Assembly: GCF_017163935.1 (NCBI RefSeq)
Contig: NZ_JABVZR010000001.1
Coordinates: 4,100,844 to 4,164,843, forward strand
Length of the DNA: 64,000 nt
Direction of reading: 5' to 3'
DNA from: Novosphingobium terrae
GTDB taxonomy: Bacteria; Pseudomonadota; Alphaproteobacteria; Sphingomonadales; Sphingomonadaceae
Shown: piece by piece, positions 37,757 to 46,400 of the stretch
Layout: each line of letters opens with the position of its first letter
How positions within the stretch are numbered: the stretch's first letter is position 1
Notes under the pieces: generated by a model
Told to the model about the DNA's origin: nothing
Database searches by the model: none
The model's input: the letters and a program-made list of their open reading frames with translations, nothing else
Made by a program: the position numbers and the translations under genes

Positions 37757-39364
37757 TTAGAAAATCGCCGACAGGATCACGTAGAGCACGCCCGAAATCA
37801 GGATCGAGCAGGGCAGGGTCAGCACCCAGGCCAGCGCCATGTTGCGCAGCGTGCTGGCCTGCAGACCCGAACCATTGGCGGCCATGGTGCCCGCCACGCC
37901 CGAGGAGAGGACGTGGGTGGTGGAGACCGGCAGGCCGAAGGCGTCGGCCATGCCGATGGTGGCCATGGCGGTGATTTCGGCAGCGGCGCCCTGAGCGTAG
38001 GTCAGGTGGGTCTTGCCGATCTTCTCGCCCACGGTGACGACGATGCGCTTCCAGCCCACCATCGTGCCCAGGCCCAGCGCAAGAGCCACGGCGACCTTCA
38101 CCCAGGTGGGGATGAAGCGCGTGCCCTTGTCGAGCGAGCCCTTGTAGGCGGTGAGAGCCTTGGCCTCGGCATCCGAGAAGCCGATGCTCTTGTCGGCAGC
38201 GGCCAGCTTGAGGCCTTCCGATGCCAGATACATGTCGTTGCGCATGTTGCGGGTGGCGGTGGCGGGCACGCGGGCCAGCGAGCCATAGCCCTTCACCTGG
38301 CTGTCGATGTCGCTGACCAGAGCGCCCAGCGAGGCGACGGTGTCAGCGGTCTTTTCCTTGGTGGCGATGTAGGTTTCGACGGCCTTTTCGGCATTGGCAG
38401 CAGGCTTGGCATTGCCGGAATGCGCAGCCAGAGCGGCGGCGGCAGCGGCGGAACCGGTGTGGAACTGCGCCTCATAGGCCGAGGGCACGGCGCGGTTCAG
38501 GGCATAGGCGGTGGGGACGGTGCCGATCAGGATCAGCATGATCAGGCCCATGCCCTTCTGACCGTCGTTCGAACCGTGGAAGAAGCTGACGCCGGTGCAG
38601 GTGCCGATCAGCAGGATGCGGATCCACAGCGGCGGCGGGTTGCCGTTCTGGGGCTCGCGATAGAGGGCGGGCACGCGGACCAGAGCGCGGGCCACGAAGA
38701 ACAGCGCGCCGGCCATGATGAAGCCGAGGATCGGCGAGAAGAGCAGGGCGCGGCCGATGTTGGCGGCCTGAGTCCAGTCCACGCCCGAGGTGCCGCTGCG
38801 GCCATGCAGCAGGGCATTGGCGACGCCCACGCCGATCACCGAACCGATGAGCGTGTGCGAGCTGGAGTTGGGAATGCCGAAGAACCAGGTGGCCAGGTTC
38901 CACAGGATCGCCGCGATCAGCAGGGCGAAGACCATGGCAAAGCCCTGACCCGCGCCGACCTGCAGGATCAGCTCGACCGGCAGCAGCGAGATGATGCCGA
39001 AGGCCACCGTGCCGGTGGAGACCAGCACGCCCATGAAGTTGAAGAAGCCCGACCAGACGACCGCGACATTGGCGGGCATCGAATTGGTGTAGATCACCGT
39101 GGCCACGGCATTGGCGGTGTCGTGGAAGCCGTTCACGAATTCAAAGCCCAGTGCGATCAGCAGGGCGATGAACAGCAGGGCATAGGGCAGGAAGGCGGTG
39201 GCATGCACGCCCGCCGCGCTGGCATCGCTGTAGACGCTGGACGCGACATAGCCGATGCCGACCAGCATGGCGGCCAGAAAGCCGAGCTTCCCGGCGGTGC
39301 CCAACCCCTTGTCGAGGTCGGCCCGGGCGACAGGCGCGGTTGGAGTGGCAAGGGTGGCATTCAT
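37757..39364 (-). CDS. pitA: PiT-family inorganic phosphate transporter
   Basis: Low-affinity proton/phosphate symporter in the inner membrane, 535 residues with about ten hydrophobic segments. The two PiT signature repeats are seen: EFVNGFHDTANAVATVIYTN (about 75-94) and GLPVSTTHVLSSGVAGT near the C-terminus; FGIPNSSSHTLIGSVIGV and SFFHGSNDGQKGMG are also conserved. A large Ala-rich cytoplasmic loop (about 300-400) separates the halves. It differs from the pst system in affinity and energy source. A Pho-box-like site precedes it, which is less usual for PiT genes. Confidence 0.94.
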   Translation of the reverse strand: MNATLATPTAPVARADLDKGLGTAGKLGFLAAMLVGIGYVASSVYSDASAAGVHATAFLPYALLFIALLIALGFEFVNGFHDTANAVATVIYTNSMPANVAVVWSGFFNFMGVLVSTGTVAFGIISLLPVELILQVGAGQGFAMVFALLIAAILWNLATWFFGIPNSSSHTLIGSVIGVGVANALLHGRSGTSGVDWTQAANIGRALLFSPILGFIMAGALFFVARALVRVPALYREPQNGNPPPLWIRILLIGTCTGVSFFHGSNDGQKGMGLIMLILIGTVPTAYALNRAVPSAYEAQFHTGSAAAAAALAAHSGNAKPAANAEKAVETYIATKEKTADTVASLGALVSDIDSQVKGYGSLARVPATATRNMRNDMYLASEGLKLAAADKSIGFSDAEAKALTAYKGSLDKGTRFIPTWVKVAVALALGLGTMVGWKRIVVTVGEKIGKTHLTYAQGAAAEITAMATIGMADAFGLPVSTTHVLSSGVAGTMAANGSGLQASTLRNMALAWVLTLPCSILISGVLYVILSAIF

Positions 39365-39403
39365 CGGGAGTTCTCCTTCGGGCCGAAAGGATAGTCCCCC
39401 GAT

Positions 39404-39421
39404 GTGACAGATTTGCGAGAG
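39404..39421 (-). promoter_or_regulatory. Pho-box-like site before the PiT gene
   Basis: On the minus strand CTCTCGC-AAAT-CTGTCAC has one perfect and one poor unit with a 4-base spacer, 40 bp before the start codon. It is suggestive when seen with the other three sites in the island. Confidence 0.45.
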
Positions 39422-39525
39422 TCGAAAAGAAGCGTGTTAAAAAGAGGTTAAATCACGACCCCGAGAATTCGACAAAGTTTTTGCCAAGCGACTCGGGGTT
39501 GTTGGGAGGGGATTCTCAAGCGGTT

Positions 39526-40758
39526 TTAACAGGCTTCGCAAGCGGTGGCATCGCTGCTTGCATCGCGTGCTTCCAGCCGCATGGCCAGAATCAGGATCAG
39601 CAAGCCGCCGATTGCCAGCGCCGCGCCCACCAGCCCTGTCGAGGCCCAGCCATAGCCCCCCGCAATCGCCAGACCGCCCAGCCACGGGCCCAGCGCATTG
39701 GCGGTGTTGAAGGCCGAGTGATTGAGCGCGGCAGCCAGACTCTGCGCCTCTCCGGCCACATCCATCAGGCGGGTCTGCAGGATGGAGCCCATGGCGCCGC
39801 CGCAGCCGATAGCGAAGATCACCACCACCATCGCCCACAGGCTGTGGACCGCCAGCGGATAGAGCGCCAGCCACAGCGCGCTCCACACCAACAGCGCGGC
39901 GGCGGTGGGCATCAGCGCGCGGTCTGCAAAGCGCGGCACGAACATGTTGCCCAGAGTCATGCCGACGCCAAAGATGGCGAAGATCAGCGAAATGGTCGCC
40001 GGAGAAGCATGCGTCACATTCTCCAGCGCGGAGGCGAGATAGGTGTAGACGCAGAACATGCCGCCAAAGCCGATGGCGCCCACGGCCAGAGTCAGCCAGA
40101 CCTGCCCGTTCCTGAGCGCATCGAGTTCGCGCAGCGGGTTGATATCGGCATCCGGCTTGTCATGCGGCACGAAGATGGCGACCATCGCCGCGCAGAGCAG
40201 CGCTAGAATGGCGACCACGCCAAAACCCCAGCGCCAGCTCATCACCTGACCCAGCCAGCTGGCCACGGGCACGCCGATGGTGGTGGCGATGGTCAGCCCC
40301 AGCATGATCCGCCCCACCGCCTGAGCGCGCTTGCCCGTGGGCACCAGCGAGGCGGCCACCAGCGCGGCCACGCCGAAATAGGCACCATGCGGCAGGCCGC
40401 TGAGGAAGCGGAAGGCCAGCATCCAGTGATAGTCCGGCGCGATGGCGCTCAGGGCGTTGAACAGGCAGAAGGCGGCCATCAGCAGGATGAGCAAAGTGCG
40501 CCGCGCCAGCTTCGCGCCCAGCACCGCCAGCAGCGGCGCGCCGATCACCACGCCCAGCGCATAGGCGCTGATCACATGGCCCGCCGTGGGCGCATCGACG
40601 CCGAGCCCGGCGGCCATGGGGGGCAGCAGGCTCATGGTGGCGAATTCGGTGGTGCCGATGGCGAAACCGCCCATCGCCAGAGCGAGATGCACCAGACCCA
40701 CGGGCACGCCGCGCGTGTCGACCTGGGCGATGGGAGTGTCAGGGAGGGGACTGTCCAT
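39526..40758 (-). CDS. MFS transporter, DHA1 type
   Basis: Major facilitator exporter, 410 residues with 12 predicted membrane segments. The N-terminal motif region LALAMGGFAIGTTEFATMSLLPPMA is characteristic of the AraJ/YdhP (DHA1) subgroup, with motif A-like GAKLARRTLL and motif C-like SGLPHGAYFGVAALVAASLVP. Members export sugars, arabinose-like compounds or drugs; the substrate is not predictable. It has no operon partner. The 274-bp gap to the next gene (40759-41032) shows nothing I can support. Confidence 0.88.
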   Translation of the reverse strand: MDSPLPDTPIAQVDTRGVPVGLVHLALAMGGFAIGTTEFATMSLLPPMAAGLGVDAPTAGHVISAYALGVVIGAPLLAVLGAKLARRTLLILLMAAFCLFNALSAIAPDYHWMLAFRFLSGLPHGAYFGVAALVAASLVPTGKRAQAVGRIMLGLTIATTIGVPVASWLGQVMSWRWGFGVVAILALLCAAMVAIFVPHDKPDADINPLRELDALRNGQVWLTLAVGAIGFGGMFCVYTYLASALENVTHASPATISLIFAIFGVGMTLGNMFVPRFADRALMPTAAALLVWSALWLALYPLAVHSLWAMVVVIFAIGCGGAMGSILQTRLMDVAGEAQSLAAALNHSAFNTANALGPWLGGLAIAGGYGWASTGLVGAALAIGGLLILILAMRLEARDASSDATACEAC

Positions 40759-41032
40759 GGCTTACATCACCCCTGTCGAGATGCGGGCAGCCACGGCGGA
40801 CTGGAGGCGGGCTGGTTCGGGATAACGTCCCGAAGGCGTGACAGGATTAAAAGGCACCAACTGTTCCGTTCATCGAGCGAATGGGGGGCGTTCGCAAAGG
40901 CTCCCTGCACGTTCGAGCCACCGTCCGATCCGGACAGGCATGAACAGGGCAACCTTCTTCGAGAGAGGCCATCATAACCTTCTTCGCGGTTGCAGCATAG
41001 ACCCTAAGGCATTTTCTGCCAGAATGGAGGCG

Positions 41033-42769
41033 TTACAGCATGTTGCCGCTGACCGTGTTCAGCCCTGCTGCGCCTGCCGTGGTGATCGCCGTGCCGTTGA
41101 TCGTCAATTTGGCCGATGCGGAGGGGAGCAGCGATGAATCCACCCCCGTGCCATTGAACTCATTGTAACTGTTGCCATCGCCCACCACGGTGATGCCTGC
41201 CGCGACCTTGCCTTTCGCGCCGCGTGTGAAGGGGGCGACAAGGTTTCTGGTCGAATGGCCTTCCATCCGCACGGCGGCGGCCAGCGTCTTGACGGCATTG
41301 AGCGTGTGGGGACGTATTTCGAACCCGTCGGTATTGGCGATGCGCACTGCGGCTCCGCTCGATTCGAGAATCTGCGTTTCGGAGACGCAGCCGCCGCCGT
41401 GACAGTCCACGATCTCGACCCCGCCCGCGCCTTTGCCGGGGCCCATCACCAGCTGGCCGCCGGTGAGATTGACGATGCCTTCATTGCCGCGAAAGGAAAT
41501 GGCCGGGGTGCTGACGCCCGCAGCCGGCGCGCAATAAGGCTTCGACACTTCGACCGAGCCCGAGCGGTTTACATTCCAGATGCGGATGGCATTCGTCTCG
41601 TAACCATCGAGCACGGGATGTTCGATCAGGCAATCGGTGTTGCCGAAAGTGTCCTTTTCGCCCCGGCCGAGGAACTGCCCGTTGATCGCCAGCGGCTGGG
41701 CGCATGCGCTGGTTTCGAAATGCTCGACCCACAGATCGGTGAAATATTGGTCGGCGACGAGGCCCGAGCAGTCGGGGAAAGCATGCGTTCCGATGGCGGT
41801 GCATTTCTCGATATGCAGAGAGGCATTGCCGCCTGCCAGTCCGATCTCGGCCCCGCCATTGATGTAGAAGCCGATATGGCGGTCCGTGCCCTTACCCTGG
41901 CCGGAGCCGGTGCGTTGCGAGCGGCAACGCAGGACGTGAACATCGACCGCGCCGCCGAACTGATAGCCATAGATCCCGTCATAGGCCCAGAGATCGGACA
42001 GGTCCGAATTGCGGATCGTGCCGACATCGATGACGGGCAGGGGCTTGCCGATATCGGGCGGCCGATTGAACTGCACCCAGAGCCCGCGCAGCGTGATCCC
42101 GGCGGGATAGTCGTTGATATGGCGGGGGCGTTCGTCGGGGCCGAGGCGCAGCACGGGGCGGTCGTTGAACAGGCCGATCAGGCGTGTGGCCGATCCCGGC
42201 GTGCCATCATAGACGCCGAAAGAGCCAAGCAACTGCCGGGACCCTTGCGAGACGATAACGCGCTGGCTGACGTAATAATCACCGCGCTGGAATTGCACCA
42301 CTTGGCAAGCGGCGATGCAGGCCATGATCGCGGCATGGCTGTCGAAGCTGTCCACGGTGGATCTGGCGCCCCACCATTCGGGATGGCCTGCTGCCGGAGG
42401 CGTGCTGAAGGCGATCGATCCGGCTCCGGCGAAAAGCTGGACCGGCGGGGCGGTCAAGCCGGGGCCGAGTGTCAGCACCACACCAGCGGCGGGCTCCAGC
42501 CGACCGCCCTCGAACAGGAGGGATGATGTGAGCGTGTAGCTGGCGGCGATCTTGTGGCGCCTGGTGAGGCGCAAAGGCAGGCCTGCTGCCGAGGCTGCGT
42601 GATCGGCCGCGCGCAAGGCGGCGCTGTCCTCGGCGATGCCATCGCCATTGGCGCCAAAATCCATGGGGTTGATGCTGTCGCTCGGGAGCGGAGCGGCCAT
42701 GGCGGCGGATGCCAGCGACAGGCAGGACAGGCCGGCAACAAGAAACGAGCGGCGGTCGCGAAATGTCAT
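41033..42769 (-). CDS. Secreted right-handed beta-helix protein (pectate-lyase-like)
   Basis: An exported protein of 578 residues with a twin-arginine-like signal peptide (MTFRDRRSFLVAGLSCLSLA, cleaved near AMAA). Residues about 33-60 (INPMDFGANGDGIAEDSAALRAA in pieces: NPMDFGANGDG, AEDSAALRAA) match the start of the Pectate_lyase_3 fold shared by polysaccharide lyases, GH28-like enzymes and phage tailspikes. The rest has the short repeated strands of a beta-helix, with GGGCVSETQI-type rungs. The specific activity is unknown; breakdown or remodelling of polysaccharide is possible. It stands alone, with no sugar-transport or sulfatase genes nearby, and is close to a tRNA gene. Confidence 0.75.
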   Translation of the reverse strand: MTFRDRRSFLVAGLSCLSLASAAMAAPLPSDSINPMDFGANGDGIAEDSAALRAADHAASAAGLPLRLTRRHKIAASYTLTSSLLFEGGRLEPAAGVVLTLGPGLTAPPVQLFAGAGSIAFSTPPAAGHPEWWGARSTVDSFDSHAAIMACIAACQVVQFQRGDYYVSQRVIVSQGSRQLLGSFGVYDGTPGSATRLIGLFNDRPVLRLGPDERPRHINDYPAGITLRGLWVQFNRPPDIGKPLPVIDVGTIRNSDLSDLWAYDGIYGYQFGGAVDVHVLRCRSQRTGSGQGKGTDRHIGFYINGGAEIGLAGGNASLHIEKCTAIGTHAFPDCSGLVADQYFTDLWVEHFETSACAQPLAINGQFLGRGEKDTFGNTDCLIEHPVLDGYETNAIRIWNVNRSGSVEVSKPYCAPAAGVSTPAISFRGNEGIVNLTGGQLVMGPGKGAGGVEIVDCHGGGCVSETQILESSGAAVRIANTDGFEIRPHTLNAVKTLAAAVRMEGHSTRNLVAPFTRGAKGKVAAGITVVGDGNSYNEFNGTGVDSSLLPSASAKLTINGTAITTAGAAGLNTVSGNML

Positions 42770-43009
42770 GCCGGCGAGGGACTTGGGAGCGGCGGTGATG
42801 GCGGTCCTCCTGCAACGCTGTGGGGCATGCGATCTCTGTCCGCCGTCAGGCCGGGACGCAAGCCTTCCGCCATGGGCGAAGGATCATATCGGGCCAAGCG
42901 TTGTGGGGATGGCCATCAAGGGCCCGGCGTGGGGCGATGGTGTCGAATCTGTTGGGGAAGTCATCACGCGCAGGGCAGGCTGAAATAGTGTTTCATATTC
43001 AGCATGCCG

Positions 43010-43101
43010 TGGCGGAGACGGAGGGATTCGAACCCTCGGTGCCGAATTCTCAGCACGACGGTTTAGCAAACCGTTGGTTTCAGCCACTCACCCACGTCTC
43101 C
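43010..43101 (-). tRNA. tRNA-Ser (anticodon GCT)
   Basis: On the minus strand the gene starts GGAGACGTGGGTGAG and ends with CGTCTCC, G and an encoded CCA. The acceptor stem GGAGACG/CGTCTCC pairs fully, the T arm has GGTTCGAATCC, and the anticodon loop reads TTTGCTAAA, giving anticodon GCT for serine. The long variable arm typical of tRNA-Ser is present. The size is 92 bases with CCA. Confidence 0.97.
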
Positions 43102-43211
43102 GGATCGCAGCGGCGAGGGGGCGCTATAACCATGCCTTTTCACCTCGGCAAGAGGGGGCAAGGCATTTCTTTCAACTTTTCCGTGTCGAACCGTTTTACA
43201 CCTCGTTCAGC

Positions 43212-43412
43212 TTGGCGTTCATCTTGCTGTTGCTATCCATTGGGCTTCGATTGGTCGCATCGGCGACTCCGCCTGCCGAAGCAGGCGGATGGGTGGTCTT
43301 CCCCAATGGCGGGATCATCTGCGATGCGATAGGCAAGCAAGCCTTGCCTGCGGATCAGGCAAGCAACATGGCGCGAGCCATGCAGGAAACGGATGGGGTG
43401 CAATGGTGCTGA
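43212..43412 (+). CDS. Possible small secreted protein upstream of DUF1134
   Basis: An open frame with a TTG at 43212 would encode 66 residues with a signal-like stretch (FILLLLSIGLRLVASA) and a mature part ATPPAEAGGWVVFPNGG followed by an ending QETDGVQWC, including two cysteines. It overlaps the start of the DUF1134 gene by 10 bp. Codon use is only moderately convincing and the start is non-standard. It could be the remains of a longer reading frame. Confidence 0.3.
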   Translation: MAFILLLLSIGLRLVASATPPAEAGGWVVFPNGGIICDAIGKQALPADQASNMARAMQETDGVQWC

Positions 43413-44227
43413 ATGTGCGAAAGATGAAGCGCTCTGTCGCGCTGGTGGCCGGGGTGGTTGCACTGAGCCTGGTGAGTGGGCCCGTGATGGCGCAATCCTC
43501 TCAGCAGGGGATCGATTCCGATCTGGTCAAGCCCGGGCAGGATGATACGCAGGCCCAGCAGCCCTTGCCGCCCGCCAGCCCGGCGCCCCAAGGCAGCTAT
43601 AACCAGGGTGGCTACAACAGCCCCACCTACAACAATGCGCAGCCCAACTCAGGCTACACTTCGGGCCAGCCCTATGCTCCCCAGCAGCAGGCGCCCGGTC
43701 AGGCCATGCCGCCCGCCAATCCCACCGGCCCGCAAGGCCCCGGGGGCACCTATCATGAGGACGATCTGATCGGTGCGGCCACCGGCGTCTTCGGCACCGG
43801 TGCCAAGGGGCTGGCCGAAATCATCCGTGGCATCCTCAAAAAGCAGGGCGAGCCCGATGGCTATATCGTCGGGCGCGAGGCAGGCGGCGCCTTTGTGGCC
43901 GGTCTGCGCTATGGCTCGGGCACGCTCTATCACAAGATCGAGGGGCAGCGCCCGGTCTATTGGGCCGGGCCCTCGCTGGGCTTCGATGCCGGGGCCAGCG
44001 CGGGCAAGACCTTCGTGCTGGTCTACAACCTCCACAACACCGACGACCTCTTCCACCGCTATGGCGCGGGCGAGGGGCAGGCCTATCTGGTGGGCGGCTT
44101 CCATGTCTCCTACCTGCGGCGCGGCGACGTGGTGCTGATTCCGGTGCGCATGGGCGTTGGCCTGCGGCTGGGCGTCAACGGCGGCTATATGAAGTTCACG
44201 CAAAAGCAGACGTGGTTGCCTTTCTGA
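43403..44227 (+). CDS. DUF1134 (EipA-like) envelope protein
   Basis: Exported protein, 274 residues. The ATG at 43403 gives MVLNVRKMKRSVALVAG and a signal peptide ending MAQ; the ATG at 43424 is an alternative. A long Gln/Pro/Tyr-rich low-complexity region (about 30-110) precedes the DUF1134 domain with EIIRGILKKQGEPDGYIVGREAGGAF in pieces (GYIVGREAGGAF, LRYGSGTLYHK), PSLGFDAGASAGKTFVLVYNL and GFHVSYLRRGDVVLIPVRMG. In Brucella the DUF1134 protein EipA is needed for cell-envelope integrity, so a similar role is inferred. Confidence 0.85.
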   Translation: MVLNVRKMKRSVALVAGVVALSLVSGPVMAQSSQQGIDSDLVKPGQDDTQAQQPLPPASPAPQGSYNQGGYNSPTYNNAQPNSGYTSGQPYAPQQQAPGQAMPPANPTGPQGPGGTYHEDDLIGAATGVFGTGAKGLAEIIRGILKKQGEPDGYIVGREAGGAFVAGLRYGSGTLYHKIEGQRPVYWAGPSLGFDAGASAGKTFVLVYNLHNTDDLFHRYGAGEGQAYLVGGFHVSYLRRGDVVLIPVRMGVGLRLGVNGGYMKFTQKQTWLPF

Positions 44228-44232
44228 GGCCC

Positions 44233-44248
44233 GTTCCAGCGCTGGAAC
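44233..44248. promoter_or_regulatory. Perfect 16-bp palindrome after DUF1134, before the aminotransferase
   Basis: GTTCCAGCGCTGGAAC is a perfect palindrome 6 bp after the DUF1134 stop and 97 bp before the aminotransferase start. A TTATAGT element lies 11 bp downstream. It could be a dimeric regulator site or part of the promoter; with no T-run it is not a good terminator. Confidence 0.4.
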
Positions 44249-44291
44249 AAGATTGCGCTGTTATAGTAACGAATTGAGAGAAACTTGCGCG

Positions 44292-44340
44292 GGGGTGAGC
44301 CTTCAGGCTTGCCCCTTTCGCCCCTCGGGGCTAAGGGCGC
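44292..44340 (+). promoter_or_regulatory. Structured leader before the aminotransferase
   Basis: Stem 1 is GGGG-TG-AGCC/GGCT-TG-CCCC around TTCA (44292-44315), with a symmetric TG/TG internal loop. Stem 2 pairs CGCCC with GGGCG (about 44319-44338) and would include the AAGGG that looks like the ribosome site of the gene starting at 44345. If formed, stem 2 would block translation. No riboswitch class is assigned. Confidence 0.35.
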
Positions 44341-44344
44341 GCGC

Positions 44345-45523
44345 ATGCTTACGAACCTCCAGCAACAGCCCGCCGACGCGCTTCTGGCGCTGATCAAGCT
44401 CCATAATGCGGACCCCCGCCAGGACAAAATTGACCTGGGCGTGGGCGTCTACCGCACCGACACCGGCGCCACGCCCGTGTTCGAGGCGGTGAAGGCCGCC
44501 GAGAAAAAGCTGCTGGAGATTCAGGACTCCAAAGCCTACCTCGGCCCCGAGGGTGACATGGGCTTTGTCCATGCCCTGATGCCCTATATCTTCGGCAAGA
44601 ACGATCCTTCGATGGGCGGCCGTATCGACGGCATGCAGGCCCCCGGCGGCACCGGCGCGGTGCGTCTGGCTGTGGCTCTGGCCAAGAAGGCCGGCATCAA
44701 GCGCATCTGGATGGGCACGCCCAGCTGGCCCAACCACGCCCAGATCGCCGCTGACGTCGGCGTCGAGATCAAGGGTTACAACCACGCCACCAAGGCCGGT
44801 GTGGCCGACATGCAGGCCCTGCGCGACGCCATCGCCGCCGCCGAGCCGACCGACGCCATCATGCTGCATGGCTGCTGCCACAACCCCACCGGCATCGATT
44901 ACACCAACGCCGAATGGGACGAGATCGCTGGTCTGATCAAGGCCAAGGGCATCCTGCCGATCCTCGACCTCGCCTATCAGGGTCTGGGTCAGGGCATGGA
45001 AGAGGACGCCTATGGCATCCGCACCGTGCTTGCCGCCGTGCCCGAGGCGCTGATCGCCTACAGCTGCGACAAGAACTTCGGCTACTACCGTGACCGCGTC
45101 GGCGCGCTCTATGTGCTGGCGGCTCAGGCTGACCAGATCGGCGCGATCCTGTCGAACGGTTCCGCGCTGGCCCGCGCCAATTGGTCGATGCCGCCTGATC
45201 ACGGCGGCGCGGTGGTGCGTCTGATCCTTGAGGATGAGGCCCTGACCGCCTCGTGGCTCAATGAGCTGGACGTGATGCGCGCGCGCATGAGCGAAGTTCG
45301 CGCCAAGCTGGGCGGTGCGGGCACGCAGGGTTCGGTGGATTTCACCCCCTTCGGCACGCAGAACGGCCTGTTCTCGATCGTTCCGCTGAACGGCGAGCAG
45401 GTGCTGGCGATGCGCGAGAAGCACGGCGTCTATATGGCCGGCTCGGGCCGCATCAACGTGGCAGGGCTGACGATGGGCAACATCGACAAGTTCATCGCTG
45501 CGGTTGCGGATGTGACTGCCTAA
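44345..45523 (+). CDS. Aromatic/aspartate aminotransferase, class I
   Basis: PLP-dependent aminotransferase of the AspC/TyrB type, 392 residues from the ATG at 44345 (MLTNLQQQPADALL). Motifs: DKIDLGVGVYRTDTG, the substrate loop KAYLGPEGDMGF, CCHNPTGIDYT, DLAYQGLGQG, the PLP lysine in SCDKNFGYYRDRVG and the carboxylate-binding arginine in GSGRINVAGL. The CDKNFG context differs from the usual S-x-SKNFG by a cysteine and aspartate before the lysine. It acts in aspartate/glutamate or aromatic amino acid exchange. The stop lies 16 bp from repeat copy 8. Confidence 0.92.
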   Translation: MLTNLQQQPADALLALIKLHNADPRQDKIDLGVGVYRTDTGATPVFEAVKAAEKKLLEIQDSKAYLGPEGDMGFVHALMPYIFGKNDPSMGGRIDGMQAPGGTGAVRLAVALAKKAGIKRIWMGTPSWPNHAQIAADVGVEIKGYNHATKAGVADMQALRDAIAAAEPTDAIMLHGCCHNPTGIDYTNAEWDEIAGLIKAKGILPILDLAYQGLGQGMEEDAYGIRTVLAAVPEALIAYSCDKNFGYYRDRVGALYVLAAQADQIGAILSNGSALARANWSMPPDHGGAVVRLILEDEALTASWLNELDVMRARMSEVRAKLGGAGTQGSVDFTPFGTQNGLFSIVPLNGEQVLAMREKHGVYMAGSGRINVAGLTMGNIDKFIAAVADVTA

Positions 45524-45539
45524 GACTTTAAGGGTTCAA

Positions 45540-45769
45540 GCAGGGGGTGTTACACCCCCTGCACCCCCGGAACGTCTTCCGGCGATAGGGCAGTGGTTCC
45601 GCATCGTGGTGCGGGAACGCTCCACCAGCACAGAAAAGGCGCCGCAGGCAGTGATGCCCCGGCGCCTTTTCTCGTTTAAAAGCCTGCGGCGCGGCGAACT
45701 TAGCTCTTCGGCCGAACCCGTGGCGCCACGCAGACATTCATGGGAGCGCGAGGGGGTAACCCCCTCGCA
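45540..45769 (+). repeat. Modular hairpin-ended intergenic repeat, copy 8
   Basis: Convergent gap between the aminotransferase and ribE, 16 and 13 bp from their stops. The left short hairpin has altered arms GCAGGGGGTG-TTA-CACCCCCTGC; the right is GCGAGGGGG-TAA-CCCCCTCGC, followed by a T/C-rich run. Contains GTCTTCCGGCG, the extra stem AAAAGGCGCCG/CGGCGCCTTTT, and GCCTGCGGCGC, as in copy 7. Confidence 0.9.
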
Positions 45770-45782
45770 TTTCCTCTTTCTT

Positions 45783-46400
45783 TTACCCCTTCAAAGCCTG
45801 CATCCTCTTGAGATACCGGGCCAACACATCGATCTCCAGATTCACCTGATCCCCGACAGCCAGCGCTCCGATGGTCGTCACGGCGGCGGTATGAGGGATG
45901 ATGTTCAAGGCGAAATGGCAGGTGCCGTCCGCCTGATCGACCACTTCATTCACCGTCAGCGACACGCCATTGACGGTGATCGAGCCCTTGGCGGCAATGT
46001 AGGGCGCCAGATCCTGAGGCGCGGCGATCTCGAAACGCAGCGAATCGCCGATGGGGCTGATGGACACCACCGAGCCAACGCCATCGACATGACCGGTGAC
46101 GATATGGCCGCCCAGTTCATCGCCCAGCTTCAGCGCGGTTTCCAGATTGAGCTTCGCGCCCTCATGCCAATGCGCGGGCACGGAGCGGGCCAGAGTCTCG
46201 CCCGAGATGTTGACGGTGAACCAAGCGTCATCCTTGACGCCGCCCTTGTCAACTACGGTCAGGCAGACGCCCGAGCAGGAGATCGATGCGCCGATGGCGA
46301 TGCCTTCGGGATCGTAGGGGCAGGTGATGATGGCGGTGAGGTCGCCTTCCTGCTTGGCCTCGCGGATGGTGCCGATGGCGGTGACTATGCCGGTGAACAT
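45783..46400 (-). CDS. ribE: Riboflavin synthase
   Basis: Converts two molecules of dimethylribityllumazine to riboflavin. It has 205 residues with two lumazine-binding repeats: MFTGIVTAIGTI...SCSGVCLTVV at the N-terminus and GHIVTGHVDGVG...SITVNGVSLTVNEV in the second half. The ATG at 46400 lies inside the end of ribD (16-bp overlap), so the two genes are translated together. Repeat copy 8 lies 13 bp after the stop. Confidence 0.95.
   Translation of the reverse strand: MFTGIVTAIGTIREAKQEGDLTAIITCPYDPEGIAIGASISCSGVCLTVVDKGGVKDDAWFTVNISGETLARSVPAHWHEGAKLNLETALKLGDELGGHIVTGHVDGVGSVVSISPIGDSLRFEIAAPQDLAPYIAAKGSITVNGVSLTVNEVVDQADGTCHFALNIIPHTAAVTTIGALAVGDQVNLEIDVLARYLKRMQALKG

Noticed and set aside
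43010..43101. Genomic island attachment at tRNA-Ser
   Set aside because: I found no integrase gene and no second copy of the tRNA 3' end in the window.
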